Assembly: GCA_020064725.1 (NCBI GenBank)
Contig: JAGTWJ010000017.1
Span: forward strand, 2,418,001 to 2,482,000
DNA length: 64,000 bases
Reading direction: 5' to 3'
Source of the DNA: Drechslerella dactyloides
Taxonomy: Eukaryota; Ascomycota; Orbiliomycetes; Orbiliales; Orbiliaceae
Under the pieces are notes generated by a model. It had not been told where the DNA came from and did not search any database. It saw nothing but the letters and a program-made list of their open reading frames with translations. Position 1 is the stretch's first letter; every line of letters starts with the position of its first letter. The position numbers and the translations under genes are program-made. This document shows, in pieces, positions 26,440 through 36,330 of this stretch.

Positions 26440-28970
26440 ACGTGCCCGCGGACATCCGGCCCAGCGCTCCAATTGCAATCCGACCTTCGAGCGTCGCGCC
26501 ACAGGTGTAAGTCTGCACTTCGTACCATGTTTCCAATTCTCAACCGGATTCCCCAGCCCAATCCAACCCAGAACTATGACCTCGAGTTAGCATCCGTCGA
26601 GGCTAGCTCTCCAATGGCGACAGCCGTCGTGTCTACACGCACGTCAAGCGCAAACTAGCTAGCCAGAGCTATGGATATCTATAGACAGCTGCGCAGCTGC
26701 AGCTCGATGCTGTCTGCCAGGTTTCGCAATTGGGCACGCTAGAGCTACAGCTACAGCTACAGCTACACGGCAGATGATCTCGATTTCTGGATGTATGTCA
26801 GTATGCATGAATGCGTGCCTACGTATGCATATGTGCTTATGTGTCTGCGGTCTCCGTCGTGGCCAATGCCGACTCGATCGGATGGCAATCGCAATTGGCC
26901 TGACGGCGGGGCGAGCGCGAGTGCAAGCTTAGCTGGCCTTGCGTATCAGATCATCCGCCAGGAGGTGCAATTTCTTCCCATCGCGCCTGCTTCGGGCGTG
27001 GGCAGCCTGGACGAGGCCGGGCCAGTCCCGCAGAGGGCTAGCTGGGCTAGGGCAAATGGCACAGCTGGATCTAATCGTTCGCGTTCGAGACCGGTTGGTT
27101 AGCGGCAGTCAGCTGGGGAGCACGAGCAGCTTCGACTCTGGTCGTGTATCTCGTGCGAACACGGTTGTCTGTTGGCGTTCATTTCATTTCATTCGATCCC
27201 TCGTGTGCTATATAACCAATTCTCCCCAGACGTCACGTAACACATTCCACATCGCATCATCTCCATCGTCGGAGACCTCTCACACACACGTCCCTCCGTC
27301 TACACGCATCTCGTATCAGGTATACTAGCTTCACCCGCCGCCTACAGCCACCCCGGCTGTCGAGTCGTCTACCTCGAGCTTGAACTCCCTCCCATCGCCC
27401 GTCGCGTCCTGGACTGCCAAACACCAGTCGTTTGACCCCTATTCTGGCGGCCTGCACAGTTTGCTTACGATACTTTCCGCTTTGCCCTGCTCTCGCCTCA
27501 TGCTGCCCGGCTTAGCCTGTGCACCCTCATAAAGATAGTTTTCCCTCTCGCCCGCTGCTGCTCCAAGCAAGAACCTTCTCCGGGAAACCGCTGCTGCTGT
27601 GGAATCCATTCGATAGTGGTGCTACTGCTGTATAAATCCTTTCGCATCCATCCGCACACGTACTGCACATTCACACATCATCATTCTATCCGCTCGATCG
27701 CTAGATCTCCCGCTGACACCTGCCCGCCACGCAAGCAAAGCAAGCAAGCATTCCTCCTCCCTGCCTTCCTGCTCGCCAGGCCATCGCCAACTTCCGAAGC
27801 TGCCCGCGACCGAACGTGTCCCCTCGGCCTGAGTTCAACCGGGCCTCGCAGAACCGACCAGAAGCCGTTGGGTAGACAGCCCTCGCAGAACACACGGCCA
27901 TTTTGGACACCTGGTTTCAGCACCGTCCGGCTCCAGCATCCTGCAAGACCGTCCTCGCACCCGCATAATCACAAAGCGGCGCTGCCCTTCCCACGGGAAT
28001 AATCGAATCACACGAACAAAGACGAGCTCTGCACACCGAGCGGCCCAGCGAGGATCAAAGCTCGACGCCCGCCGGCCAGCCAATCCGCCTGTGTGAAATT
28101 TCGCCCGCCGACACCCAAACAACAACAACCGTCCCCGTTCCTTTTCCCCAGCAGAAATTTGCCATCTCAAACCGGCTGCTGCCTCTCTTCCTCCTTCTCC
28201 GCATCTGACCCGACCCGGCTCGAAAATCAGCCCAGCAAAATAAAGAAAAAAAGACCAGAACGCCCGTCCAATCGCCGCTACCCATCCGCAGACGCCCAAA
28301 GCAGCCTCCGTTGCCCGTCAACCGCCCCGTCTGCCGCATCGCTACCCATCGCCCGCGTAATTTTTCACCTCGCCATCAACCGCAACCCGAGCGAAACCCC
28401 CACGAGCCCTCTTCCTCCTCCCCCTTCTCCCCTTCGACCTTCCGCCGCAAACGATATCATTCGAGGAATCCCTGTCTGCAGAGCGTCCGACTAGATCTCG
28501 CACCCATCGCGTTCTCCTTTTCTCTCCTCCCGCCTAAAAGTTTTCTTTCTTCCTCGGTCCATAGTGCATTCGCAGCAGTTGGTCGTACAGTAACTAGGTA
28601 TGCTCAAGATCCTTCTTCCGCCTTCCACCATCCCGTCGCGCCTGTCGGCATAACCAGCGTCCCTACGGCATCCGATTTCTAATCACGTAGACACGATTCT
28701 AGTTCCGTTCGAACCTTCTCCAAGCGCCGACTTCATATCTACCAACGGGTCTACTCACCCACCCGCAAGGAACACCACTTCACCTCCCACCACAATAGTT
28801 CCTCTCGCCTCCATCGTCTCCTAAACTCGTCGTTCGCTCCCCTCTCTGCCACTCCTTTGGTCGTTTTTGCTTTCAGTTTGTTTCTTTAGTTTGGTGTTTG
28901 CCTGTCCGTTTCTCCGACCCTCGTCTTTCGCAAAGTCTCTCTCGCGTGCCTCGTTGCCGTTGCCATTGCG
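26440..28970 (+). promoter_or_regulatory. Upstream region and probable leader of the PP1 gene
   Basis: The 2.5 kb before the PP1 start codon becomes increasingly C- and T-rich towards the gene and contains no conserved protein. ORFs on both strands here are low-complexity Pro/Ser/Arg-rich translations. The sequence just before the ATG is GTTGCCATTGCG. A leader intron is possible but I could not place one with confidence. Confidence 0.35.
26743..26766 (+). repeat. Four tandem AGCTAC hexamers
   Basis: The hexamer AGCTAC is repeated four times without interruption in the gene-poor DNA left of the PP1 gene. Confidence 0.85.
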
Positions 28971-30155
28971 ATGGCGGATCAAGCCGATGTGGATCTCGAT
29001 TCCATCATCGATCGTTTATTGGAAGTGAGGGGAAGCCGGCCTGGGAAGCAGGTTCAATTGCTGGAGACGGAGATCCGATTCCTTTGCACGAAGGCTCGTG
29101 AAATTTTCATCTCTCAGCCGATTCTACTGGAGTTGGAAGCTCCCATAAAGGTATGTCGATGAGAAGAAACACGGTGGAATGATTCAAAGCTGATCGCGTG
29201 TCATTGTGATAGATATGCGGTGACATCCACGGCCAGTACTACGATCTCCTCCGCCTGTTCGAATACGGCGGCTTCCCGCCGGAGGCGAACTACCTCTTCT
29301 TGGGCGACTATGTCGACCGAGGAAAGCAGTCCCTTGAGACCATCTGCCTGCTCCTCGCGTACAAGATCAAATACCCGGAGAACTTTTTTATCCTCCGCGG
29401 CAACCACGAATGCGCGTCCATCAACCGCATCTACGGCTTCTACGACGAGTGCAAGCGGCGCTATAACATCAAGCTTTGGAAGACTTTTACGGATTGCTTC
29501 AACTGCCTTCCGATCGCTGCGATCATTGATGAGAAGATTTTCACCATGCACGGAGGACTGTCACCGGATCTTAATTCGATGGAGCAAATCCGACGTGTCA
29601 TGCGTCCAACTGACGTAAGAGCTCGCTCCACGTATCGCTGGAGCTCATACGCTAACCTAACACAATTTTTTTCAATTTCTCTGCTCCCAGATCCCTGATT
29701 GCGGCCTCCTTTGCGACCTCCTCTGGTCCGACCCGGACAAGGACATCACCGGCTGGAGCGAGAATGACCGTGGCGTGTCCTTCACCTTTGGACCTGATGT
29801 TGTCTCCAGGTTCCTGCAGAAGCACGACATGGACCTTATCTGCAGAGCTCATCAGGTCGTGGAGGACGGATACGAGTTCTTCTCCAAGCGCCAATTGGTG
29901 ACCTTGTTCTCAGCTCCGAACTACTGCGGTGAATTCGATAACGCGGGCGCTATGATGAGCGTAGACGAGAGCTTGTTGTGCTCTTTCCAGGTGCGTTCTA
30001 CCTCGCATCTCAGGTTACCCCAGAAAAACCCACGTGGCTAATGTGTGCTCGTTGAACAGATTCTGAAGCCGGCGGAGAAAAAACAAAAGTACGTATACGG
30101 AGGTCTTGGACAAGGCAGGCCGGTAACACCACCACGAAAGCAGAAGAAAAAATAA
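28971..30155 (+). CDS. GLC7: Ser/Thr protein phosphatase PP1 catalytic subunit
   Basis: Four exons, 28971-29150, 29213-29614, 29691-29990 and 30060-30155, join in frame to 325 residues; fungal PP1 is usually about 320-330. The first three introns follow codon-complete exons and all have GT-AG ends. PP1 is a metal-dependent phosphatase acting in mitosis, glycogen metabolism, polarity and transcription through many targeting subunits. The metallophosphoesterase motifs are present: GDIHG at 63-67, GDYVDRG at 91-97 and GNHE at 123-126, followed by RAHQVVEDGYEF and SAPNYCGEF. The C-terminus carries TPPR at 317-320, the site phosphorylated by CDKs in animal PP1. The sequence is nearly identical to other fungal PP1 (GLC7/bimG). 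Nothing is missing. Confidence 0.98.
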
Positions 30156-31605
30156 CCCGTTTACGAACCGATCCACCCGATTCGACTGATTACGGCAAAC
30201 GACGGCAACCACTCGAGACGATGCGAACTCCCCACCCCGAAAGCCATGAGCGAGCGAGACGACCCCCCAATTTTACGTTCTACACGCCCTTCGATTCTCT
30301 CCTTCACAACTTTTCGAAAGCGTCACGATCTATGGAAAATGCGCGGATTTTCAGGATTCGGATATCTTTTTTCTTCTTTCTCCTAAAGTGACGATACGTC
30401 TTTTTTGTTCCTTTCTTGTTTACCGAAACCGCCTTTTGCCTCCTCTTTGTTCTATGATGGAAAAAGCGAGCAGAGTCGTACCGGAAAATTTACTAGCACA
30501 GACTTTGTTCCCTCTTGTGACAAGAAAAGAAAAGAAAGCAAAAACGCAAAAGCAAAAGACAATATAACGCCGTGACTATATTATTCATTCCTGTGGGCCG
30601 GGACTTTTTTCCATAACGTGTGCTGACGACTTGTTATTATTATTACTACTACAATTCAAATACTACTATTCTTGCGATTGCGCTTTTTTAAAAACATTTT
30701 TCTGTGCACACTTCGATGCTGTCCCTAACCTTTTTCTTCTTCTCTCTTCTCGCTATCTTTTCGATTCTAAGACTTTCTCTTCAAGTTTATTATGAAACGC
30801 GATGACGAGACGATTGTTCTTCCTCTCTCTCACGACACTCCTCGACGATAAAACCTGGAAAAACATGATTGAAAATTCGAAAAGACATATACTTTCTCTC
30901 TCTCTTCGAGTTTTGGCAGCGGATGCTGCGCGTTTTCCGGTATGCCAATAGTAGTGTGATTGATTGTAGTGCATATCTGTCGTGACGAGTGTCTGGTTGA
31001 CCTACGGTAGACGCATACGGAATGGAGAATGCTAGAGCTCGAGTACCAGGTAGGTTATTGTGGTAGTGCATAGGTACTTTCAGGATAGATTGGGCGGGTA
31101 GCAGTATGGACGGCGATATAGGTCTATAGACTAACGCGGCGCTGTGGGCGTCGGTTTTCTGTCACCTCGTAGTATTATACAGTCTTAGCACGGTAAACCA
31201 TGCATATACGGTATACAGTGGATCGAGGCAGGAATTATATGATACATTTGATATAACTGCTACGTGAATCTAGTCTTGAGGCTAGTGAATTTTGATTTTT
31301 GGGGTCGTGATTTTACGTGCGTAGATATATATATCATGTGCTCTCGCACGCACGCACACAGCAGGCAAGAGATGAAGGCGTGCATGCGAGGAAGTCAATA
31401 CTATCACGAGTAAACTAAGCGGGTGGAAGATGTATCGATTGTATATATCGTAGAAACTGGCAGATCTCACATCTAGATACACATCAACATGCGCGAGACT
31501 TCCTAACACTGGAATGACGAGATGCATTGGTACTATTATACCAGACTTTGAGAAGAAATTTGATTATCAACGACTCTGAGGCTCCAATTCATATCATTCA
31601 ACCGG
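30156..31605. other. Intergenic region between convergent PP1 and UPRT genes
   Basis: PP1 ends to the left and the UPRT gene ends to the right, so this 1.45 kb holds the two 3' untranslated regions and terminators. The left part is T-rich after the PP1 stop. From about 30.95 kb the composition resembles the gene-poor regions. No further gene was recognised. Confidence 0.5.
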
Positions 31606-32642
31606 TTACTTGCCGATGGTGAGGAAGAGACGGTCTCCGCTGTAGACGTGTATCTGTTAGTTAACTGACATCTTCGATCGACCGAAGGGGAGAGTGTATG
31701 CTTACATATCGCCGAGTCTGTGGTTTGTCGTGCCATTCAATCGGAGTAGAAGGCGCATTGTCAGCCGTCGTGTCCACAAGATGGAGAGTTACCCTCGCGA
31801 TAGAGTATAGATTGCGAGAAGGGAGAAGCGCGAGGAGAGAATTATGTACTAACCCAGGAAGAATCATCCCCTGCTCGTTGGTACCTGGGTCGAGGCCGCC
31901 AAGGTAGACCTGCACGCCCTCCGGCCACTCGCCAGCCGCATGGTCAACACCTTTCTTCGCGCCGAGGACGCTGCAAAGGATGATGCGACGGACACCCCAG
32001 TCTCTTAGCGTCTGGATCGCAGCTATGGCAGTGCCGCCGGTGGCGACGACGGGGTCGAGGATGATGGCGAGGTCGGCTGGTGGGCCGGCTGCGGCAGAAG
32101 ATGTGGGGAGGTTGTTGTAGTATTCGACGGGCGAGAGGGTGGCTCGCTCGCGGAAGAGACCGAGGTGGTGAATTGCCGCTGGTGTTGGGAGGAGGTCGTT
32201 GAAGGCTGGTAGATGGGTGTTAGCTAGTAACACGAAGGGGAAATTGGAGGGAGAGGTACCATCGATCATCCCGAGGCCGGAGCGGAGGATGGGGACCAGC
32301 ACGACCTTTTCGGCGACTTTCTCAACAGCGTATTCGGCGCCCAGCGGGGTAGTGTCCTACGCGTTCATGTACGCATGCCGGTTAGCCGCTCTGTTGCGCC
32401 GGACGCACGCACGTATGGTTGCATGCATGCGATGCATGGACGGACGGATGGGTATAAATATGGGAACGGCGTACCTGGCCCGCGGGGGCGACGCTGAGGG
32501 AAGCGGCGAGCGCTTCGGCAGCGAGTAGCGTGGAGATCTCATGGATGAGAGCTTTGGTCTCGCGGGGCCCGGCAGTGGCAGAGCGCAACTGGCTGAGCTT
32601 TGCTTTGACGCAGGGATGGTTGGAGACGTGGATGTTTGACAT
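31606..32642 (-). CDS. FUR1: Uracil phosphoribosyltransferase
   Basis: Five exons in transcript order are 32642-32475, 32356-32260, 32205-31854, 31717-31706 and 31639-31606, encoding 220 residues; yeast Fur1 has 216. The enzyme converts uracil and PRPP to UMP in pyrimidine salvage and also activates 5-fluorouracil. The PRPP-binding segment ILDPVVATGGTA is at about 137-148. The uracil-binding end reads GMILPGLGDIGDR. This second motif is complete only if the 12-nt exon at 31717-31706 is included: it adds LGD and part of two codons, with CAG before and GTAAGC after it. The other junctions restore family phrases such as GMIDAFNDLLP. The third exon stays open past its donor into the next intron, so an unspliced reading would give a longer but wrong C-terminus. 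Confidence 0.95.
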
Positions 32643-33404
32643 CGTGGGCTGCGGTGCACGTGGGGTTGATATGCAGATGGAGGCGGCTAACGAGGGAGCT
32701 GATAGCTATGTTCTGGATCGTCGCAGGTGCAGCTGGCGTTGGAATCGGGCACGAACGGATCAGGCCAGATCGATCGCAATTGCTAGCTCGTCTGGTGGAT
32801 ATCTGGTGGAGATCTGGATGGAAGTCGCGAGAGGGTTATTGTCAGCGGGGGGTTATATAAGATATTGGGATCGGTGAATGCGGCCTTTGGGAAGCGGAGG
32901 CCGCTAGCTGTGTGACATGGCAGCTGGCAGCCACGCGCCGTCGCACAGCGTGACGTCCACGTACCGTTTGACTGAGATGTTGCGACAGATACACCACACG
33001 AAGAGGATACGATTGGGATTCGGAGTGCGGGTGATCGCGAGAGATAATTATGGTATACGTTGCGGTCTGCGGGTCACGGCCTTGCATTGCATGCATGGCG
33101 GGCGGTATAGCTTGCATTTATCTCACGGCGGAAGAAAGCCGGGCGCCGCATTGGGAAGCTGATAAGCTCGCCGGCGGAGACAGCAGGCGCAGGCTTCTGT
33201 GGGCGAGCTACCGGACGCTAGCCGGGCTGTCTTGTCTGTCTGTCGGGCGGCTCCGTGCTCGACGACAGGACTCCAATGGAGGCTTGAGCTTCTAGCTCCT
33301 TCGATTTGCATTATTGTAGTGTATCGTACAGATGGCAGATGCAGAACGACAGGTGGGGTCATGTTGGAGATTGCATTGGCGGGGCCTGCTGATTGGCCAA
33401 TTGA
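32643..33404 (-). promoter_or_regulatory. Upstream region of UPRT and 3' flank of the SelW-like gene
   Basis: Both neighbours are on the - strand, so this interval contains the 3' end of the SelW-like transcript and the UPRT promoter. A TATATAA word on the - strand lies at 32,859-32,853, about 210 bp before the UPRT ATG, and could be a TATA element. No further gene was seen. Confidence 0.35.
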
Positions 33405-34098
33405 TCATTTGCAGTCTTCGCAGGTGGCAGGCGCATTGGCGTCACTGGCTTCACTGGCTTCACCTTTCTGCTGGAGGACTATCTGGACCCCTAGGCTGTC
33501 CTTGAGGGTGTCCTCGGCCGGATCTGGACGGGCGTCCGGAGCTTCAGCTGGCACAGGCTTCTTCTTGCCGTCGACATGGCCGAGGTCTCGCTGCGGGTCG
33601 ATGATATCCCGGACTTTCTTCTACAGGCCGAGACCAACAATGGCGATATCAATACCGGAGCGTCCACGGCTTTGCTTTCATGCATGGTTTATGGTCCCAG
33701 CTTATTTATAACATCGACGGCACAGGACAAGGAGGAGATGTTACCTTGAGCTCCTTCGTCTCAGGGAACCCGCCATCGCGCTTGCGGTCCCACAGCAGAT
33801 GGGATTCCAACACCGAGGACTGCTCGTTCAGCGTCTCGAGCGTGACGGTGAACACGCCACCGGTTGCAGGCCGGAGGGCAACCTCCCCGAGGGAAGCCGC
33901 GAACGTCTGTAAAAGTTCCTGGGCATACTGGCAGCGGTGGCCTCGTCAGACAAAGAGCTTTGTTTGTAGCAGCACGTTTGAGCGGGATGTGTGGACGGAT
34001 GGACGTACGTACGCTGCCCGCAGATTCCACTTGCACTGGATGCAGAACTGGATGGCGACCCGGGGCACCGGCGCCTCGACTGACGCGAGCTGTGACAT
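33405..34098 (-). CDS. Selenoprotein-W-like (Rdx family) protein, Cys form
   Basis: Three exons, 34098-34009, 33927-33745 and 33620-33405, encode 162 residues. All junctions are phase 0, with GTACGT and GTAACA donors and CCAG and GTAG acceptors. The N-terminal half matches the Rdx/SelW thioredoxin-like fold: a beta strand VAIQF, then the redox motif CIQC at 19-22 and KWNLRAAYYAQELLQTF. Later comes LWDRKRDGGFPETKELK and the family phrase IDPQRDLGHVDG. Both motif cysteines are ordinary TGC codons, so no selenocysteine is used. Rdx proteins are thought to act in thiol redox control, but the fungal substrate is unknown. The tail after about residue 110 is Glu/Ala/Pro-rich and ends with a second CxxC, CEDC at 158-161. 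The gene shares a 294-bp upstream interval with the SR gene. Confidence 0.92.
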
Positions 34099-34392
34099 CT
34101 CTTTTGAGTCTCGAATGACGATGCGAAAAAGTGGTGATGCGATGGGGTGCGGTTTCCGCGGCGAGAGCGCATGCGTCGAGGTGCGCGCAGCAGAATGCGG
34201 AATGTGTTGATTAGTCAGCCCGGCGGACACAATTTTCTGCGGCGCCGTCAAACCGGCTCGGAACCCCTTCCCTCGCCATCATCATCATTCTCTCGTCCAC
34301 TCCTTCACCCTCGTCTCTTGCGCAATCCACGTCTCCACCCAGCAGCCATCCCTCTACGCGCTCTTCCTCGATCCACCGACAAAGAGCTCGCA
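34099..34392. promoter_or_regulatory. Divergent promoter, SelW-like gene and SR gene
   Basis: Only 294 bp separate the start codons of the - strand SelW-like gene and the + strand SR gene, so both promoters and leaders must lie here. The side near the SR gene is CT-rich with a CATCATCATCATT run. No clear TATA or CCAAT box was seen. Confidence 0.55.
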
Positions 34393-35799
34393 ATGTCCTC
34401 CCGCGGCGGCACCACTCTCTACGTCACTGGCTTCGGCCACGGCACCAGAGCACGCGATCTAGCCTACGAATTCGAAAGGTACCCATCGAAAGCGATCCCT
34501 CCTACTCCTTCCTAACCGTTCGTTCCCTCCTGAACTCGATGCTCCCCGACGGCGGACTCTCGTATGCGGCCGAATCGAAGACGGAAGACAAGTAGAAAGA
34601 CGTGTTTTGCTGCCTCCCTTCAAAGCCAAGAACCTGTCTACGTTCACTGTCGCGCGAATGTCAATGCTCCTCATCATCCTCCCCCGTTTGCAGCGTCCTG
34701 TCCCGTCGGCGGAATCAAGAAATCGTATACGGTTCCCCTCCAATTCGGCCTCCGTCGTTCGCCGTCGTCGCTGCCGCCGTCGTATCGTTCGCGAGCTTTC
34801 CTTTCTCTGTCTCTCACCCCCTGATTTCCTTCGTCGCCGCCGCCGGAAGCCGTCCGATCGAACCGATCGAGCCCTCGCTGTCGTCGTCGTCCGCCCCGTG
34901 GATATCGACTCGTTCCTTCTCTATCTCTCTCACACTTCCGAGCGAAAGCGAATGAACTCTCCGTAGCCAAACCAAAAAAAATTAAAACCAAAGACTCCTG
35001 AGAAAACGCGTTTCTAACGACTCTGCCTTCGGTTCTTCTTCGTTTGCCTACAGATATGGACGTCTTGTTCGTTGCGACATTCCTGCTCCTCGAACTGCAA
35101 GCAGCCGTCTGTAAGTACTGGAATCCCTGCCGGTCGCCGAACCTGGTTACATGGAAGTTTTTGGGGACCCTGGAAAAACTGACGGAAAGTGGGTACTAGG
35201 TTTGCGTTTGTAGAATACGAGTCTCGTCGCGACGCCGACGACGCGTATTTTGAAATGCACGGCCGTCGCATCGGCCGTGACGACATCTTGAAGATTGAGG
35301 TTAGTGACAATGGCTTCGCAAACGCGCTTTAAATGCTCTATAAAGCAGAGACGTCATTCTAACAATTGCTGTTCTTGTAGTGGGCTCGTACCCCTCCATC
35401 AGCTTCCTGGAGGTTTGAAGGTGGTCGTGATGCTCCCAGACGCCGCAGCCCACGTCGCGGTCCCCAGCGCTCTGCCTCTCCTCGACGTCGTGAACCTCGT
35501 GAAGACCGTGGATCTCCAAACGGACGCCCTCGGGAGCGAAGCCGAAGCCCCGGTGGCAAGGAGGAGAGAGACCGTGATGGAGACCGCGAGATGAGAAGCC
35601 CACGGGATGAGAGAGATCGTGAACGCGACAGGGAACGTGAACGTGACCGCGATCGTGATAGTCGCCGCGATGATCGCGAACGTGATCGTAAGCAACCGCT
35701 TATAAGCCCAATCTCACAGCCTGCAGACTGCTAACGAATTCAGTGACAACAGAGACGCCCCCGCGCCACGATGATCTAGACACTGCCGATGCGGAGTAG
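34393..35799 (+). CDS. SR-type splicing factor, RRM plus RS/RD tail
   Basis: Five exons, 34393-34478, 35054-35110, 35200-35299, 35381-35687 and 35744-35799, join in frame to 201 residues. One RNA-recognition motif spans about residues 8-82, with RNP2-like LYVTGF near 9-14 and RNP1-like RLFAFVEYE at 47-55. Both become complete only after splicing. Trp82 and Ser/Pro/Arg-rich sequence follow, then alternating Arg-Asp/Arg-Glu and RSRSP repeats, the RS domain that binds other spliceosome proteins. Such SR proteins select splice sites and accompany nuclear mRNA. The protein resembles fungal Srp1-type factors, but I cannot fix the ortholog. Introns 2-4 are 89, 81 and 56 nt, while intron 1 is 575 nt. 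The end of the tail, after intron 4, is acidic. Confidence 0.93.
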
Positions 35800-36330
35800 T
35801 TCTCGTATCCACTGGCATTCCCCGAATAGATCATATGAGTGCTTCTGGTTCCCTTGTCTTGACTGTTTGGTGACATGTTGATTGAGCTCTGCTCTATCAT
35901 TTTGGCCGACTCCATCCGATTGGCTTTGTGGGATATTCACTCGCTCGCAAATCCCTAACTCAAACGACGACATGACGGACTTTCCTTTTCGTCGCTAGAA
36001 CAAGCGACGATTGAGGAGTCACACAACCGCTTCCTCCACACTACATACGAATGCTCCTTCCTTTCGCTGTCCCAACGGCACCGTGCCGGTTTTTGCTGAA
36101 TTCGCAATTCCTCCGCCTTGTCTATTCTCGCATACGCCTGCTTTTCCGTAGTGGTTCTTTTCCAGGGAATGCTTGATTCCCAAAAGTCATATATTTGCTC
36201 ACACTTCAACTTGATACTCTTCGTTTGTCGACTTTGCGCATCTTGGTTCTCCTTTTTTTTTTTTACTTTTTTTGTTTATGAAATTGTTCTCGCTGTTGGT
36301 TTTGACGGCTGCAAGACGCATTCAATCTGC
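35800..36330 (+). other. 3' flank of the SR gene
   Basis: The DNA after the SR stop codon becomes T-rich, with T runs near 36,252-36,275, consistent with a 3' untranslated region. No further coding sequence was recognised. Confidence 0.4.

Noticed and set aside
33199..34210. + strand ORFs of 170 and 176 codons
   Set aside because: They lie opposite the exons and introns of the SelW-like gene, whose - strand exons join in frame with family motifs.
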